Shown: positions 24,930 through 33,918, counted from the stretch's first letter. The stretch is 64,000 nt of DNA from Nocardia speluncae NBRC 108251 (GCF_001613245.1 NZ_BDBZ01000036.1:124001-188000), one strand, 5' to 3'. Made by a program: numbers and translations. The notes: generated by a model not told the origin, from the sequence alone.

Positions 24930-26102
24930 ATGGAGCCGATCGAAGTGCACGGAACCGTCGCCGACGGATACGAAGATGTGCGCCGCGAGTTCGCCGCTGT
25001 CGTCGCCGAGGAGAACGGGGAATCCGGCGCGCAGTTGGCCGCCTGTGTCCGCGGCCGCCGGGTCGTGGACCTGTGGGCGGGCCCGGAGGTCACCGCCGCG
25101 ACACTGACCGGCCTGCACTCGACATCCAAGGGGGCCGCCGGCCTGGTGATCGCCTTGCTCATCCAGGACGGTGTGCTCGATATCGACCGCCCCGTTGCCC
25201 ACTATTGGACGCGGTTCGCCGCCGCGGGTAAGGAGCGCATCACGGTCCGCGATGTCCTCGTACACCGATCCGGCATCATCGGGGCCGATGGCGGTTTCAC
25301 CGTCGCCGAACTGGCCGACGACCAGGTCATCGCCGAACGGCTGGTGGGGCAGCGGCCGTATTTCGAACCGGGCACGGTGCACGGTTACGGCGGGTTCGTC
25401 ACTTACGCCATCGTCGGCCGGGTGGTGCGCGCGGTGACCGGCAGTACCGTCCAGGAGCTGTTCGAACAGCGCATCCGCACCCCGTACGGGGTGGACGTGT
25501 ATCTGGGTCTGTCCGCGGAACTGGATCACCGCTACCTGCCGATCCAGCCCTGGCGGGCGAGCCCGGAGAGGGCAGCCGCGTTCGCCGCGAACTCACCGAA
25601 TCCGCATGGTATGGCGGGGATCTCCTACAACCTCAACGCTCGCGGATTCACCCCCGCCGACGTGATGGCACTACCCAACGACCCGACCGTGCGCCGGCTC
25701 GGCCAAGGCTCGGCCGGCGGCGTCGGCAGCGCGAACGGGCTGGCCGCGATGTACGCGGCGGCCGTCACCGGTATCGGCGGCCGGGAACCGCTGCTGACCC
25801 TGGAAACCATCGCCACCATCTCTGCGATCCATTCCAGCGGAACCGATCTGGTACGAGGCGACCGGGCACCGTACGCGCTGGGATTCGAGGCCAAGAGCCT
25901 GCTGTATCCCTTCCTCGGTGCGCATTCGTTCGGGCACACCGGATCCGCGGGGTCGGACGGATTCGCCGACCCGCACAGCGGTCTCACCTACGGTTACACC
26001 CGCCGCCGCGCTGCCTTCGCCTTCGACGCACCCGAAAACGCCAGGCTGGCCGCGGTCATCCACCGCGCGGCGACCGAAACCGGTCTCGTAGCGGCCGCCT
26101 GA
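24930..26102 (+). CDS. Serine beta-lactamase-fold esterase (class C/EstB-like)
   Basis: A 390-residue hydrolase of the beta-lactamase/penicillin-binding-like family. The nucleophile SxxK motif is STSK (about residues 63-66), the second motif is a YGG at about 153 (Y-x-x type), and the third is HTG near residue 335. No signal peptide is present, so it is a cytoplasmic esterase or peptidase rather than an antibiotic-resistance enzyme. The start ATG follows GAAGGGA. It is followed by a DoxX gene after 39 bases and is divergent from the sigma factor that may control it. Confidence 0.8.
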   Translation: MEPIEVHGTVADGYEDVRREFAAVVAEENGESGAQLAACVRGRRVVDLWAGPEVTAATLTGLHSTSKGAAGLVIALLIQDGVLDIDRPVAHYWTRFAAAGKERITVRDVLVHRSGIIGADGGFTVAELADDQVIAERLVGQRPYFEPGTVHGYGGFVTYAIVGRVVRAVTGSTVQELFEQRIRTPYGVDVYLGLSAELDHRYLPIQPWRASPERAAAFAANSPNPHGMAGISYNLNARGFTPADVMALPNDPTVRRLGQGSAGGVGSANGLAAMYAAAVTGIGGREPLLTLETIATISAIHSSGTDLVRGDRAPYALGFEAKSLLYPFLGAHSFGHTGSAGSDGFADPHSGLTYGYTRRRAAFAFDAPENARLAAVIHRAATETGLVAAA

Positions 26103-26141
26103 CATTTTCATCCATCCCCGACTCCGAGGAGTAATACAACC

Positions 26142-26585
26142 ATGTCCGCTCGCACCACCTCGCTGCTCCGATCGCGCGGCCTGAAAGCGGCGCGCTGGGT
26201 TCCCGTGGCGGCCGTCCTGGCCGAAACCGCGCTCGGCGCCTACTGGGATCTCGCCCGGATCTCCTACGTCCGAGACTCGTTCGACCACCTCGGCTACCCC
26301 ATGTACTTCGCCACCATGCTCGGCGTCGCCAAAACCGCCGCGCTCGCCGCGATCCTCGTCCCCGGACACTCCCGTGCCAAGGAATGGGCCTACGCCGGAC
26401 TGGCTTTCGTGTACGGCGGAGCCGCGACCTCACATGTGGCCGCAGGCGACGGCCCGGACAAATGGGCCATGCCGCTGTTCTTCGTCGCCTGCACCTTCGC
26501 CGCCCGCGCCTGGCTGCCGCGGGGCGGCTCCACCAGGGTCGCGCCGCGCATGTTCGGCGCCACCCGGCGCCCGCTACCCGCCTGA
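26142..26585 (+). CDS. DoxX-family membrane protein
   Basis: A 147-residue integral membrane protein with four helices (about 20-38, 57-78, 85-103, 111-128) in the DoxX-like arrangement, including the SFDHLGYPMYFATMLGVAK segment characteristic of the DoxX-like subgroup. The exact role is unknown; DoxX proteins are linked to redox and membrane stress. The ATG at 26142 has GAGGAG upstream. It is the second gene of the probable sigma-dependent unit. Confidence 0.8.
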   Translation: MSARTTSLLRSRGLKAARWVPVAAVLAETALGAYWDLARISYVRDSFDHLGYPMYFATMLGVAKTAALAAILVPGHSRAKEWAYAGLAFVYGGAATSHVAAGDGPDKWAMPLFFVACTFAARAWLPRGGSTRVAPRMFGATRRPLPA

Positions 26586-26634
26586 CCGACCCACCACCCC
26601 GGATTCACCACAACAGACAAGGAAACGAACAGTC

Positions 26635-26770
26635 ATGAACGCGAACACCACATGGCAGACCGGCACCTCCCGCCTGCCGAATCCGCAGCAGCTCGTCCCG
26701 GCGCTGGGCGAAGTCGGCGCCGCGCTGTTCAAAGCCACCGGCAACGGTGCGATCCGCAGCGAGGTGCAGC
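26635..26770 (+). pseudogene. 5' fragment of a carboxymuconolactone-decarboxylase/AhpD-like gene
   Basis: ATG 26635, preceded by AAGGAAACGAA, opens a frame starting SRLPNPQQLVPALGEVGAALFKATGNGAI-like, matching the beginning of peroxidase-type (CMD/AhpD) proteins. After about 45 codons the similarity ends and the frame becomes Arg/Ser/Pro-rich, without the catalytic Cys-x-x-Cys region. It is the third gene of the sigma-linked unit, now broken. Confidence 0.55.
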
Positions 26771-26887
26771 CGGTGGGCACGGAGGTCTTCCGGATCCGCC
26801 ACACGGCGCAGACGGGCGGAAAAGGGCGGGACCGGGAAGAACATGCGTGTGGAACGGTCCATCCGCAGGCGGCTGGAATGGATCAGG

Positions 26888-27137
26888 TGGGCTCGAACGC
26901 TTCGAACTCACCGGAGAGCCCGGCAGTCTCGGCCTCGGCGCCCGCGAAACCCTGCTGGACGGCATCGCGGCCGCGAGGTTCCACAACGGCGGGCGGATCG
27001 CGTTCGGCCCGGACGGGATGCTGTATGTCACCGTCGCCCCCGACGGTTTGCTGTGGGTGCTGACCAACAATACCGACGGTCGCGGCGACCCCGCCCCCGG
27101 CGACGACCGTATCCTGCGCGTGGAGCTCGGCGCCTGA
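26888..27137 (+). pseudogene. Remnant of a PQQ-dependent sugar-dehydrogenase-like gene
   Basis: In another frame, residues GGRIAFGPDGMLYVTV and LLWVLTNNTDGRG-DPAPGDDRILRVEL match blades of soluble PQQ glucose/sorbosone dehydrogenase-type propellers, ending at a proper stop (27137). The two blocks, normally well over 100 residues apart, are almost adjacent, so the middle of the gene is deleted; there is no start or signal peptide. Confidence 0.5.
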
Positions 27138-27374
27138 CCCCGGCTGCGCGCATGGGTGCGGTCGAGCTCACCTCGTCCGGGCGACCGGCTGTCAGTGTCT
27201 CCGATACCGAAGCCACTTCGCCCTGTGACCGCCGCCGGGCACGGGACGGGTGCGCTCGGACTCCGGTAGGAGACGGCCCTGGATGTCGGGGGAGTCCGGT
27301 ACGGTAGCCCTTGTCCACCTGCGGATCTCGTAGGGGTCTGCCTCCGGCGAGGCACCGGGCTACTCGGACGAGGT

Positions 27375-27893
27375 ATGGGAATGCTGGACGGGGTACGAGC
27401 GACGGTGCTGGTGGCGGCGACCGTGGCCACCGGTTTCATGGCGGGTGTGTTCGGCACCTACGCGCTGGCGGTCATGCCCGGGCTGCGGTCTACGGACGAC
27501 CGGACGTTCATCGGATCATTTCAGGCCATGGATCGGGCGATCGTGAGCCCCCTGTTCCTGGCGACCTTCATGGGTGCACTCGTCCTGTCGGTGGCGGCGG
27601 CGCTACTGCAACTCGGCGAGGGGCGAACGTCGGTTCTCGTGTGGACGGCGGCCGCGGCGGTGCTCTACCTGGTGGCGGTCGTGGTCACCGTGGCGGTGCA
27701 TCTGCCGCTCAACGACGCGCTGAAAGCTGCCGGTGCACCGGCGGAGATGGCGGATCCGGCGGCTGTGCGGGCGGCGTTCGACGAGGCGCGGTGGGTTACT
27801 TGGAACTATGTCCGGGTGGTGACGAGTGGAGTGGCGTTCGTCTTCTTGACGTGGGCGCTGGTCCAGTGGGGGCGGGCCCAGGTTCCCGGCTGA
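27375..27893 (+). CDS. DUF1772 (anthrone-oxygenase-like) membrane protein
   Basis: A 172-residue protein with four membrane helices and the DUF1772 signature (AGVFGTYALAVMPGL near residue 25; HLPLNDAL about 110; WVTWNYVRV about 140). Relatives include small cofactor-free anthrone oxygenases, but most members are uncharacterised. ATG 27375 is used; the Met two codons later is an alternative. It is a single gene, convergent with the reductase gene that begins the second catabolic island. Confidence 0.75.
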   Translation: MGMLDGVRATVLVAATVATGFMAGVFGTYALAVMPGLRSTDDRTFIGSFQAMDRAIVSPLFLATFMGALVLSVAAALLQLGEGRTSVLVWTAAAAVLYLVAVVVTVAVHLPLNDALKAAGAPAEMADPAAVRAAFDEARWVTWNYVRVVTSGVAFVFLTWALVQWGRAQVPG

Positions 27894-28002
27894 GCGTCGG
27901 CCGCTGCGCGCGAGTTCGCCGCACACCCGGTCGGGGCCGGTCCAGTCGCGCAAGCATGCCCGGTAGTCGGATCCAGCCCGGCTTCCGGGGCGCGGAGTCG
28001 GA

Positions 28003-29070
28003 TCATTCGTAGCGCACCGTCACCGACGGGGTATCGGGTACGGCCTGGCAGGTGAGGATGTAGCCCGCCTCGAGGTCGTCGTCGGTGAGGGCGTCGTTGA
28101 CGCGCATGGTGGCCTTGCCTTCGGTGAGTTTGGCCATGCAGGTGGCGCAGTTGCCGGATTCGCAGGAGAACGGGGGTGTCAGGCCGGCTCGGCGGGCGCT
28201 TTCGAGGAGGGTTTCGCCGTCGCGGCGGGGCACGGATTTCTTCTTCCGGTTGATGAAGATGGTGACTGTGCCTTCTTCGGTGGCCGCGGGATCCGGTGAC
28301 TGGGTAGCCGGGTACGCAACCGCCTGTGTGGCCGGGGGATCGGCAGCTGGTGCCGAGGTGGGTGGTGCGGGTTTCGCGGGGGCAGCGCCACCGAAGCGTT
28401 CCGAGAAGATCCGGCCCGGCCCGGGGAGCGCGTTCTCCACTAGTTCCATGAACGGTTCGGGGCCGCAGATATAGGCGTCGCCCGCGGTGTTCTCGCCGAC
28501 GAATTCCACGATCTTCGCTGCGCCCACGTACCCGTGTTCGTCGTCGCGGTGCCGGACGACGGTCAACCGGTCCGGATACTTCGCCACCAGTTCGTCCAGC
28601 GCGGCTTCGAAGATCGCCGACGGCCGGTTGCGGTCGGCGCACAGCAGCCGGACTGTGCGGTCGGTGCTCGCCAGCGTGCTCTTGGCCAGCGAGATGATCG
28701 GGGTGATACCGCTACCGCCGGAGAATCCGAGTACCGGGGTATCGCCGTCGCGCAGGCAGAACCGGCCGGTGGGCACAGTCAACTCGACCTCGTCGCCCTC
28801 GCTGAGGTTGTCGTGCATCCAGTTCGACACTGCCCCGCCCGGGACCCGTTTCACCGTGGTCATGAACTCGGTATCGGTTTCGGGGGCGCTGGACATCGAG
28901 TACGACCGGAACAGCGGTTTGCCGTCGACGGTGACCTTGAAGGTGCAGAACTGTCCTGCTCGATAGGAGAACGGCCCGTCTTCCGGTTCCAGCACGAAGG
29001 TGCGGGTATCGGGTGTTTCCTTGACGATCCGGATCACCTTCGCGCGCCGGAACAATGGTGGTCTCGCCAT
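28003..29070 (-). CDS. KshB-like oxygenase reductase (FAD, NAD, 2Fe-2S)
   Basis: A 355-residue electron-transfer protein of the ferredoxin-NADP reductase class, similar in layout to KshB, the reductase of 3-ketosteroid 9-alpha-hydroxylase. In order: flavin domain (RSYSMSSAP about residue 55), NAD domain (GFSGGSGITPII about 115; CGPEPFM about 205), an unusually long ~45-residue Ala/Pro linker, and a plant-type [2Fe-2S] domain with CESGNCATC and a fourth Cys near the end (LTCQAVP). GAAGGAGG precedes the ATG. It probably serves the Rieske oxygenase at 48261-49523, which has no reductase next to it but has the same operator. Confidence 0.85.
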   Translation of the reverse strand: MARPPLFRRAKVIRIVKETPDTRTFVLEPEDGPFSYRAGQFCTFKVTVDGKPLFRSYSMSSAPETDTEFMTTVKRVPGGAVSNWMHDNLSEGDEVELTVPTGRFCLRDGDTPVLGFSGGSGITPIISLAKSTLASTDRTVRLLCADRNRPSAIFEAALDELVAKYPDRLTVVRHRDDEHGYVGAAKIVEFVGENTAGDAYICGPEPFMELVENALPGPGRIFSERFGGAAPAKPAPPTSAPAADPPATQAVAYPATQSPDPAATEEGTVTIFINRKKKSVPRRDGETLLESARRAGLTPPFSCESGNCATCMAKLTEGKATMRVNDALTDDDLEAGYILTCQAVPDTPSVTVRYE

Positions 29071-29106
29071 GGTCGCCTCCTTCTGGTATTAAGATTCTAT
29101 CCAGGC

Positions 29107-29121
29107 GAGAATGATATTCTC
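29107..29121. promoter_or_regulatory. Island operator GAGAAT-N3-ATTCTC (copy 1)
   Basis: GAGAATGATATTCTC is a perfect 6+6 inverted repeat in the 101-base gap between the reductase (leftward) and the CoA-ligase operon (rightward). It is identical to the copy at 50075-50089. Confidence 0.75.
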
Positions 29122-29171
29122 AAATTCGGATAGGAACAGCGAATGAAGTGCGATCGGACCGGGGGCGGCAG

Positions 29172-30710
29172 ATGAGTGAGGCCACAGTGCCTGCGGGGGT
29201 TCCCGAGCCCACAGCGGCCGACGATGCGCGGCAGCCTGTGGCGACCGCAGGCGGAGCGGCGACTGCGGCGCCCGCGAGGGGGCCGGAGACGGCGGCCTCG
29301 GCAAGGCGGAACGAGCGCAGCGTGCTCGCGTTCGAGGAAAACGAGTACACCCGCACCGAACTGGACGCCATGGCCGACGGCCTGGCCGAGGCGCTGGCCA
29401 CCTGCGGGGTCCGGTCCGGCGCGCGGGTGGCGTTGATGTCGTCCAACCGGCCCGAATTCGTGACCGCAGTGCTGGCGATCTGGCGGCTGGGGGCCGCAGT
29501 GGTGCTGCTCAGCCCGGCCTGGAAAGAGGCCGAGGCCGCGCACGCGCTGGAGATCACCGGCACCCGGCACGCCGTCGGCGATCACCCGGTGCTCGCCGGT
29601 CTCACCGACATGGTGTCGCTGGACGATCCGCTACCCGCCGTCACGCGCACTTTCGTCCCCCCCGATCCGGCCGCCGACGCCGTCCTGGTGTTCAGTTCGG
29701 GCACTACCGGACTGCCCAAAGCGGTGCGTCATACGCACAGATCCTTCGCGGCGGCGGTGCGACACTGGCAGGACGCGCTCGGGCTGAGCCCCGACGATCG
29801 GATCCAGGTCGCGACCCCGCCCTCGCATATCCTCGGCATCCTCAATATCGTCACCGCCCTCGAAACCGGCTGCTGGGTGCGATTGCATCGCCGGTTCGAT
29901 CTGCAGAAGGTGCTCGCGCATATCCAATCCGACCGGATCACCATCGAGATGGCGGTCGCGCCGATCGCCTTGGCCATGGCGCAATATCCGGATCTGGAGT
30001 CCTACGACCTGTCCTCGCTGCGTTACATCATGTGGGGTGCGACGCCGGTGACGGCCAGCATCGCCGAAACCGTGACCCGGCGTGCCGGAGTCACCTGGCT
30101 GCCCGCATACGGGGCGAGCGAACTGCCGGTGATCGCGTGCAGTCCACTCGACGACCCACGACTGGACAGTGTGGGCAAGGCCGTCGCCGGTGTCGAGGTG
30201 CGGGTGGTTTCGCTGGACGACGGGAAGCCGGTCGCCCCGGGCGAAGACGGCGAAATCCAGCTGCGCGCGGCGTCGCTGATGGCCGGGTATCTGCCCGAAT
30301 CCGCGACCGCGGCCGCATTCGACAACGGCTGGTACCGCACCGGTGATGTCGGGAATCTGGACGCCTCCGGCTGGTTGCGGCTCACCGACCGGTCCAAGGA
30401 AATGATCAAGGTCCGCGGTTTCCAGGTGGCGCCCGCGGAGATCGAGACCGTCCTGCACGGCCACGACGCGGTGTCGGACTGCGCGGTATTCGGTGTGCCC
30501 GACGGCGCGAACGGGGAGGCCATCGTGGCCGCTGTTGCGACCGTCGCGCCCGTGACGGCCGACGAGCTGAAGGCCACGGTCGAACAGCGGCTGGCCGGCT
30601 ACAAGCGGTTGCGGCAGGTGCTGTTCGTGGCCGAAATCCCGCGCCTGCCGTCCGGCAAGGTGCTGCGGCGAGTGCTGAAGGAGCGTTATGGACGTCCGGC
30701 TGACGAGTGA
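29172..30710 (+). CDS. Acyl-CoA synthetase (AMP-binding, FadD-like)
   Basis: A 512-residue adenylate-forming ligase that would activate the carboxylic acid substrate as its CoA thioester. Signature motifs: the phosphate-binding loop SSGTTGLPKAV (about 185), YGASE (about 322), YRTGDVG (about 390) and the C-terminal catalytic Lys in PSGKVLRR. The N-terminal 45 residues are an Ala/Pro/Thr-rich extension. ATG 29172 gives MSEATVP. First gene of a six-gene rightward run, it overlaps the next gene by 23 bases. Confidence 0.88.
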   Translation: MSEATVPAGVPEPTAADDARQPVATAGGAATAAPARGPETAASARRNERSVLAFEENEYTRTELDAMADGLAEALATCGVRSGARVALMSSNRPEFVTAVLAIWRLGAAVVLLSPAWKEAEAAHALEITGTRHAVGDHPVLAGLTDMVSLDDPLPAVTRTFVPPDPAADAVLVFSSGTTGLPKAVRHTHRSFAAAVRHWQDALGLSPDDRIQVATPPSHILGILNIVTALETGCWVRLHRRFDLQKVLAHIQSDRITIEMAVAPIALAMAQYPDLESYDLSSLRYIMWGATPVTASIAETVTRRAGVTWLPAYGASELPVIACSPLDDPRLDSVGKAVAGVEVRVVSLDDGKPVAPGEDGEIQLRAASLMAGYLPESATAAAFDNGWYRTGDVGNLDASGWLRLTDRSKEMIKVRGFQVAPAEIETVLHGHDAVSDCAVFGVPDGANGEAIVAAVATVAPVTADELKATVEQRLAGYKRLRQVLFVAEIPRLPSGKVLRRVLKERYGRPADE

Positions 30711-31593
30711 ACAGCGGCAACTCCGGGACGCGGCCGCGAAACTGGCCGACGAGCTTGGGCCCGGATCGGTCCTGGACCTGGCGGATGACAAACGCGGGGC
30801 CCGGCTCGAGGACGCGGTGGCCGCGACCGGGTTCCGGGATCTGCGCTCCGACGGCGCCTCCGGGGTCGAGGTGGCGCTGGTCGCCGAGGAATTCGGGCGC
30901 GGACTGGTGGATGTCGCGCTGCTCGGGCCGGTACTCGCCGATGATCTGCACGGCCGGCCCGACGGTGATACGTCGCGGTGGACGATCGCGGTGGAGGGGA
31001 ACGCGATCGACGCCCGCGGTAGCGGCCGGGTGTTGAAACTGGAAGGCGGCCGGCTGCTGGCAGGGTCGGTCGGTGACTCTCTCCCCAGCGCCGATCTCAC
31101 CCGCGGTACCGCGGCCGCCGTAGGTCCCTGGGAACCGCGCGGGGATATCTCCGGCGCACACCGCGACCGCTGGCAGGCGCTGGCGCTCACCGTCACCTGT
31201 GCCGACCTGGTCGGGACGGCACGCGGTGCGCAACGGCTCGCGGTGGAGTACGCGAAGATGCGTGCGCAGTACGGCAATTCGATCGGGTCCTATCAGGCGG
31301 TGGCGCATCTGCTGGCCGAAAGCGAGGCCCTGATCGAAGGATCGATCAGCGTGCTGTGGCATGCCGCCTGGGCCGTCGACGAACTCGACCCCACCGAGGC
31401 GCTGCGCGCGGCCCGCATCGCCAAGATCTACGCCGCCCGCGCCACCCGCACCGTCTGCGAAACCGCCATCCAGGTGCACGGCGGAATCGGCAACACCTGG
31501 GAATGCCTGGCCCACGTGTATTTACGTCGGGCCCTGGTGTCCACCGAACTGTTTCCCGTACGCCTGGAGGAGGCCGGCCTTGGACTATCGTGA
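30688..31593 (+). CDS. Acyl-CoA dehydrogenase family, small subunit type
   Basis: A 301-residue acyl-CoA dehydrogenase-fold protein, shorter than the usual ~380. The C-terminal helical domain is conserved (RAQYGNSIGSYQAVAH about 190; QVHGGIGNTWE about 263, where WE can supply the catalytic base), while the N-terminal half is reduced. Such short proteins pair with a full-length partner to form alpha2-beta2 enzymes, as FadE28-FadE29 do in cholesterol side-chain oxidation. The partner is the next gene, which starts inside its 3' end. Confidence 0.82.
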   Translation: MDVRLTSEQRQLRDAAAKLADELGPGSVLDLADDKRGARLEDAVAATGFRDLRSDGASGVEVALVAEEFGRGLVDVALLGPVLADDLHGRPDGDTSRWTIAVEGNAIDARGSGRVLKLEGGRLLAGSVGDSLPSADLTRGTAAAVGPWEPRGDISGAHRDRWQALALTVTCADLVGTARGAQRLAVEYAKMRAQYGNSIGSYQAVAHLLAESEALIEGSISVLWHAAWAVDELDPTEALRAARIAKIYAARATRTVCETAIQVHGGIGNTWECLAHVYLRRALVSTELFPVRLEEAGLGLS

Positions 31594-32668
31594 TTCCCCG
31601 GAAGAAGCAGCGTTCCGGCAGCGGCTGCGCGACTGGCTCGCCGGTGTGGCGGGCAAATACCCCACCTCCGGCGACGAATACTGGGCCCGGCAGGGCGAAT
31701 GGCATGCCGAGCTGTACCGGGCCGGTTTCTTCGGATTGTCCTGGCCACGCGAGTACGGCGGACAGGATCTGCCCCCGGTTTTCGACGTGATCCTGGACGA
31801 GGAACTCGCTATCGCCGGCGCACCGCCACGGCCGAGCCTGGGCTATCTGATCCAGGGACTGGGCCGGCACGCGAGCCCCGAACTGTGCCGCCGGTTCCTG
31901 CCCGGCATGATCGACGGCAGCGGGCGCTGGTGCCAGGGATTCAGCGAACCGGGCGCCGGATCGGACCTGGCCTCGCTCACCACCACCGCCACCCGAGAGG
32001 GTGACGAGTACGTGATCCACGGGCACAAGATCTGGACCAGCTATTCGGATGTCGCCGACTGGTGCCTGCTGCTGGCCCGCACCGACCCGGAAGCGCCCCG
32101 GCACAAAGGGATCTCGGCATTCGCCATCGCCATGAAACAGCCCGGTGTCCAGCAGCGGCCGCTGGAAATGATGAGCGGTGTGACGACCGAGTTCGGCCAG
32201 GTGCTGTTCGACGGCGCACGAGTTCCCGCCGACCAGATGGTGGGTGCGCCCGGCGAAGGCTGGAAACTCGCGATGACCGTGGTCGGGCACGAACGCGAAC
32301 CCTCCACCCTGGGCTATGCCGCGCGATACGAAAAGCTGGTGCGGCAGTTGGCAGCCCGGGTGGAAGGCCGGGCGCCCGACGAACTGGCCTGGGCCGCGGT
32401 GCAATCGGAAATGCTGCGGCTACACGTGCGCCGCCGTTTGTCCGAACAGCTCGACGGCGTCACCCACGGACCGCAGGGATCCCTGGACAAACTGCTCATG
32501 ACCTGGGTCGACCAAGCGGTCGGGCATGCCGCCCTCACCGTCGCCGGAACCGGGGACCAGGAGATGTTCGGTTCCTACCTGTACAGCCGCGCGCAGAGCG
32601 TGATGGGCGGGACCTCGCAGATCCAGAAGAACATCATCGCCGGCCGCATCCTCGGATTGGGAGTCTGA
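31580..32668 (+). CDS. Acyl-CoA dehydrogenase, large partner with Gln in place of the C-terminal Glu
   Basis: A 362-residue acyl-CoA dehydrogenase. FAD/substrate motifs are intact (WCQGFSEPGAGSDLASL about 113; IHGHKIWTS about 140). At the C-terminal active-site position the usual GTSEI reads GTSQI (Gln347), so the catalytic base probably comes from the small partner encoded just upstream. The start is TTG 31580, 6 bases after GGAGGAGG and overlapping the previous gene by 14 bases; no ATG or GTG lies in a suitable place. The two should form a heteromeric dehydrogenase. Confidence 0.85.
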   Translation: MDYRDSPEEAAFRQRLRDWLAGVAGKYPTSGDEYWARQGEWHAELYRAGFFGLSWPREYGGQDLPPVFDVILDEELAIAGAPPRPSLGYLIQGLGRHASPELCRRFLPGMIDGSGRWCQGFSEPGAGSDLASLTTTATREGDEYVIHGHKIWTSYSDVADWCLLLARTDPEAPRHKGISAFAIAMKQPGVQQRPLEMMSGVTTEFGQVLFDGARVPADQMVGAPGEGWKLAMTVVGHEREPSTLGYAARYEKLVRQLAARVEGRAPDELAWAAVQSEMLRLHVRRRLSEQLDGVTHGPQGSLDKLLMTWVDQAVGHAALTVAGTGDQEMFGSYLYSRAQSVMGGTSQIQKNIIAGRILGLGV

Positions 32669-32669
32669 A

Positions 32670-33437
32670 ATGTACGATATGCCACAGGAAATCGATGTCC
32701 GCGCCGACGGCGCGCTGCGAATCGTCACCTTGAACCGGCCGGACGCGCTCAACGCCGTGAACGACGCCCTGCACACCGGGCTGGCCCGGTTGTGGCCACG
32801 GCTGTCCGAGGATCCCGAAGTGCGCGCCGTGGTGCTCACCGGTGCCGGAAAGGCGTTCTCGGCGGGTGGAGATTTCACCTATCTCGAAGAGCTCGGCCGG
32901 GATACGGCGCTGCGCGAGAAGACCATCGCGCACGGCCGCGATATCGTCCTCGGAATGGCGCGCTGCCGGGTCCCGGTAGTGGCCGCGATCAACGGTCCCG
33001 CCGTCGGTCTGGGCTGCAGTCTGGTCTCGCTCAGCGATATCGTCTACCTGGCCGAAAACGCCTATCTCGCCGACCCGCACGTCCAGGTAGGGCTGGTCGC
33101 CGCCGATGGAGGCCCGCTGACCTGGCCGCTGCACACCAGCCTGTTGCTGGCGAAGGAATACGCGCTCACCGGTGCCCGTATCCCCGCCGAACGTGCCCGG
33201 GATATGGGCCTGGCCAATCACGTGGTCACCGATCCGATGGCCGAGGCGCTGGCCTGCGCGAAACGGATCGCGGAAATGCCCCGTCAAGCTGTCGAGGCCA
33301 CCAAGCGGGTGTTGAACATGCAGCTTGAGAAGGCCGTACTCACCTCGCTGGACTACGCGCTCACCGCGGAGTACCAGTCCTTCCAGACCGACGATTTCCA
33401 CGCCACGATCACCCGGCTCACCTCGGGAAAGAAATAA
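32670..33437 (+). CDS. Enoyl-CoA hydratase/isomerase family protein
   Basis: A 255-residue crotonase-fold enzyme. The oxyanion-hole elements AGKAFSAGGDF (about 62) and NGPAVGLGCSL (about 108) are present. The two glutamates of true hydratases are replaced: position one is Ser (GCSLVSLSD) and position two is His (DPHVQVGLV), followed by AADGG. This subgroup may isomerise or hydrolyse rather than hydrate. The ATG lies 1 base after the dehydrogenase stop, so expression is coupled. Confidence 0.82.
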   Translation: MYDMPQEIDVRADGALRIVTLNRPDALNAVNDALHTGLARLWPRLSEDPEVRAVVLTGAGKAFSAGGDFTYLEELGRDTALREKTIAHGRDIVLGMARCRVPVVAAINGPAVGLGCSLVSLSDIVYLAENAYLADPHVQVGLVAADGGPLTWPLHTSLLLAKEYALTGARIPAERARDMGLANHVVTDPMAEALACAKRIAEMPRQAVEATKRVLNMQLEKAVLTSLDYALTAEYQSFQTDDFHATITRLTSGKK

Positions 33438-33519
33438 GCTGTCGCTCCCGCGTCACAGTTGTGGCTGCTGTTCCGTCGACTCGATGAAGTGATCCTCGAC
33501 AGGAACGGAGCGCCACCCC

Positions 33520-33918
33520 ATGGCGATCGACATCATCAACCCGCCGCAACTGCACAACCCGGTGCCCTTCGGGTACAGCCATATCGCCCGCGCCCAGGGC
33601 GAACTGGTATTCGTTGCCGGTCAATACGATTCCGGCGCCGACGGGCAGTCCACCAGCGACGATTTCGCCACGCAGGTCGAAGTGGCCTTCGTCAACCTGG
33701 GAAAGGCGCTGGCCGCCGTGGGCCTCGGGTACGCCGATGTTGCCGTATTGCGCACCTTCGTCGTCGGTCACGATCTGGACAAACTCGGGGTGCTGGGCAG
33801 CAAGATCGCCGAGCTCTGGGGCGATAAGCCACCGGCTCAGACATTGCTCGGAGTTGCCGCTCTCGCGCTGCCGGCGATGCAGTTCGAAGTGGATGCGGTG
33901 GCGATAGGACCACGGTGA
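33520..33918 (+). CDS. RidA/YjgF-family protein
   Basis: A 132-residue Rid-family protein: VFVAGQYDSG, AVLRTFVVG and the strand AQTLLGVAALALPAMQFEVDAVA are typical. The canonical arginine of enamine/imine deaminases in the final motif (RxxVxVxxLP) is not clearly present (QTLLGVAALALP), so it may have another role such as ring hydration or decarboxylation. GGAACGGAG precedes the ATG at 33520. Last gene of the rightward run, convergent with the SDR gene. Confidence 0.78.
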   Translation: MAIDIINPPQLHNPVPFGYSHIARAQGELVFVAGQYDSGADGQSTSDDFATQVEVAFVNLGKALAAVGLGYADVAVLRTFVVGHDLDKLGVLGSKIAELWGDKPPAQTLLGVAALALPAMQFEVDAVAIGPR

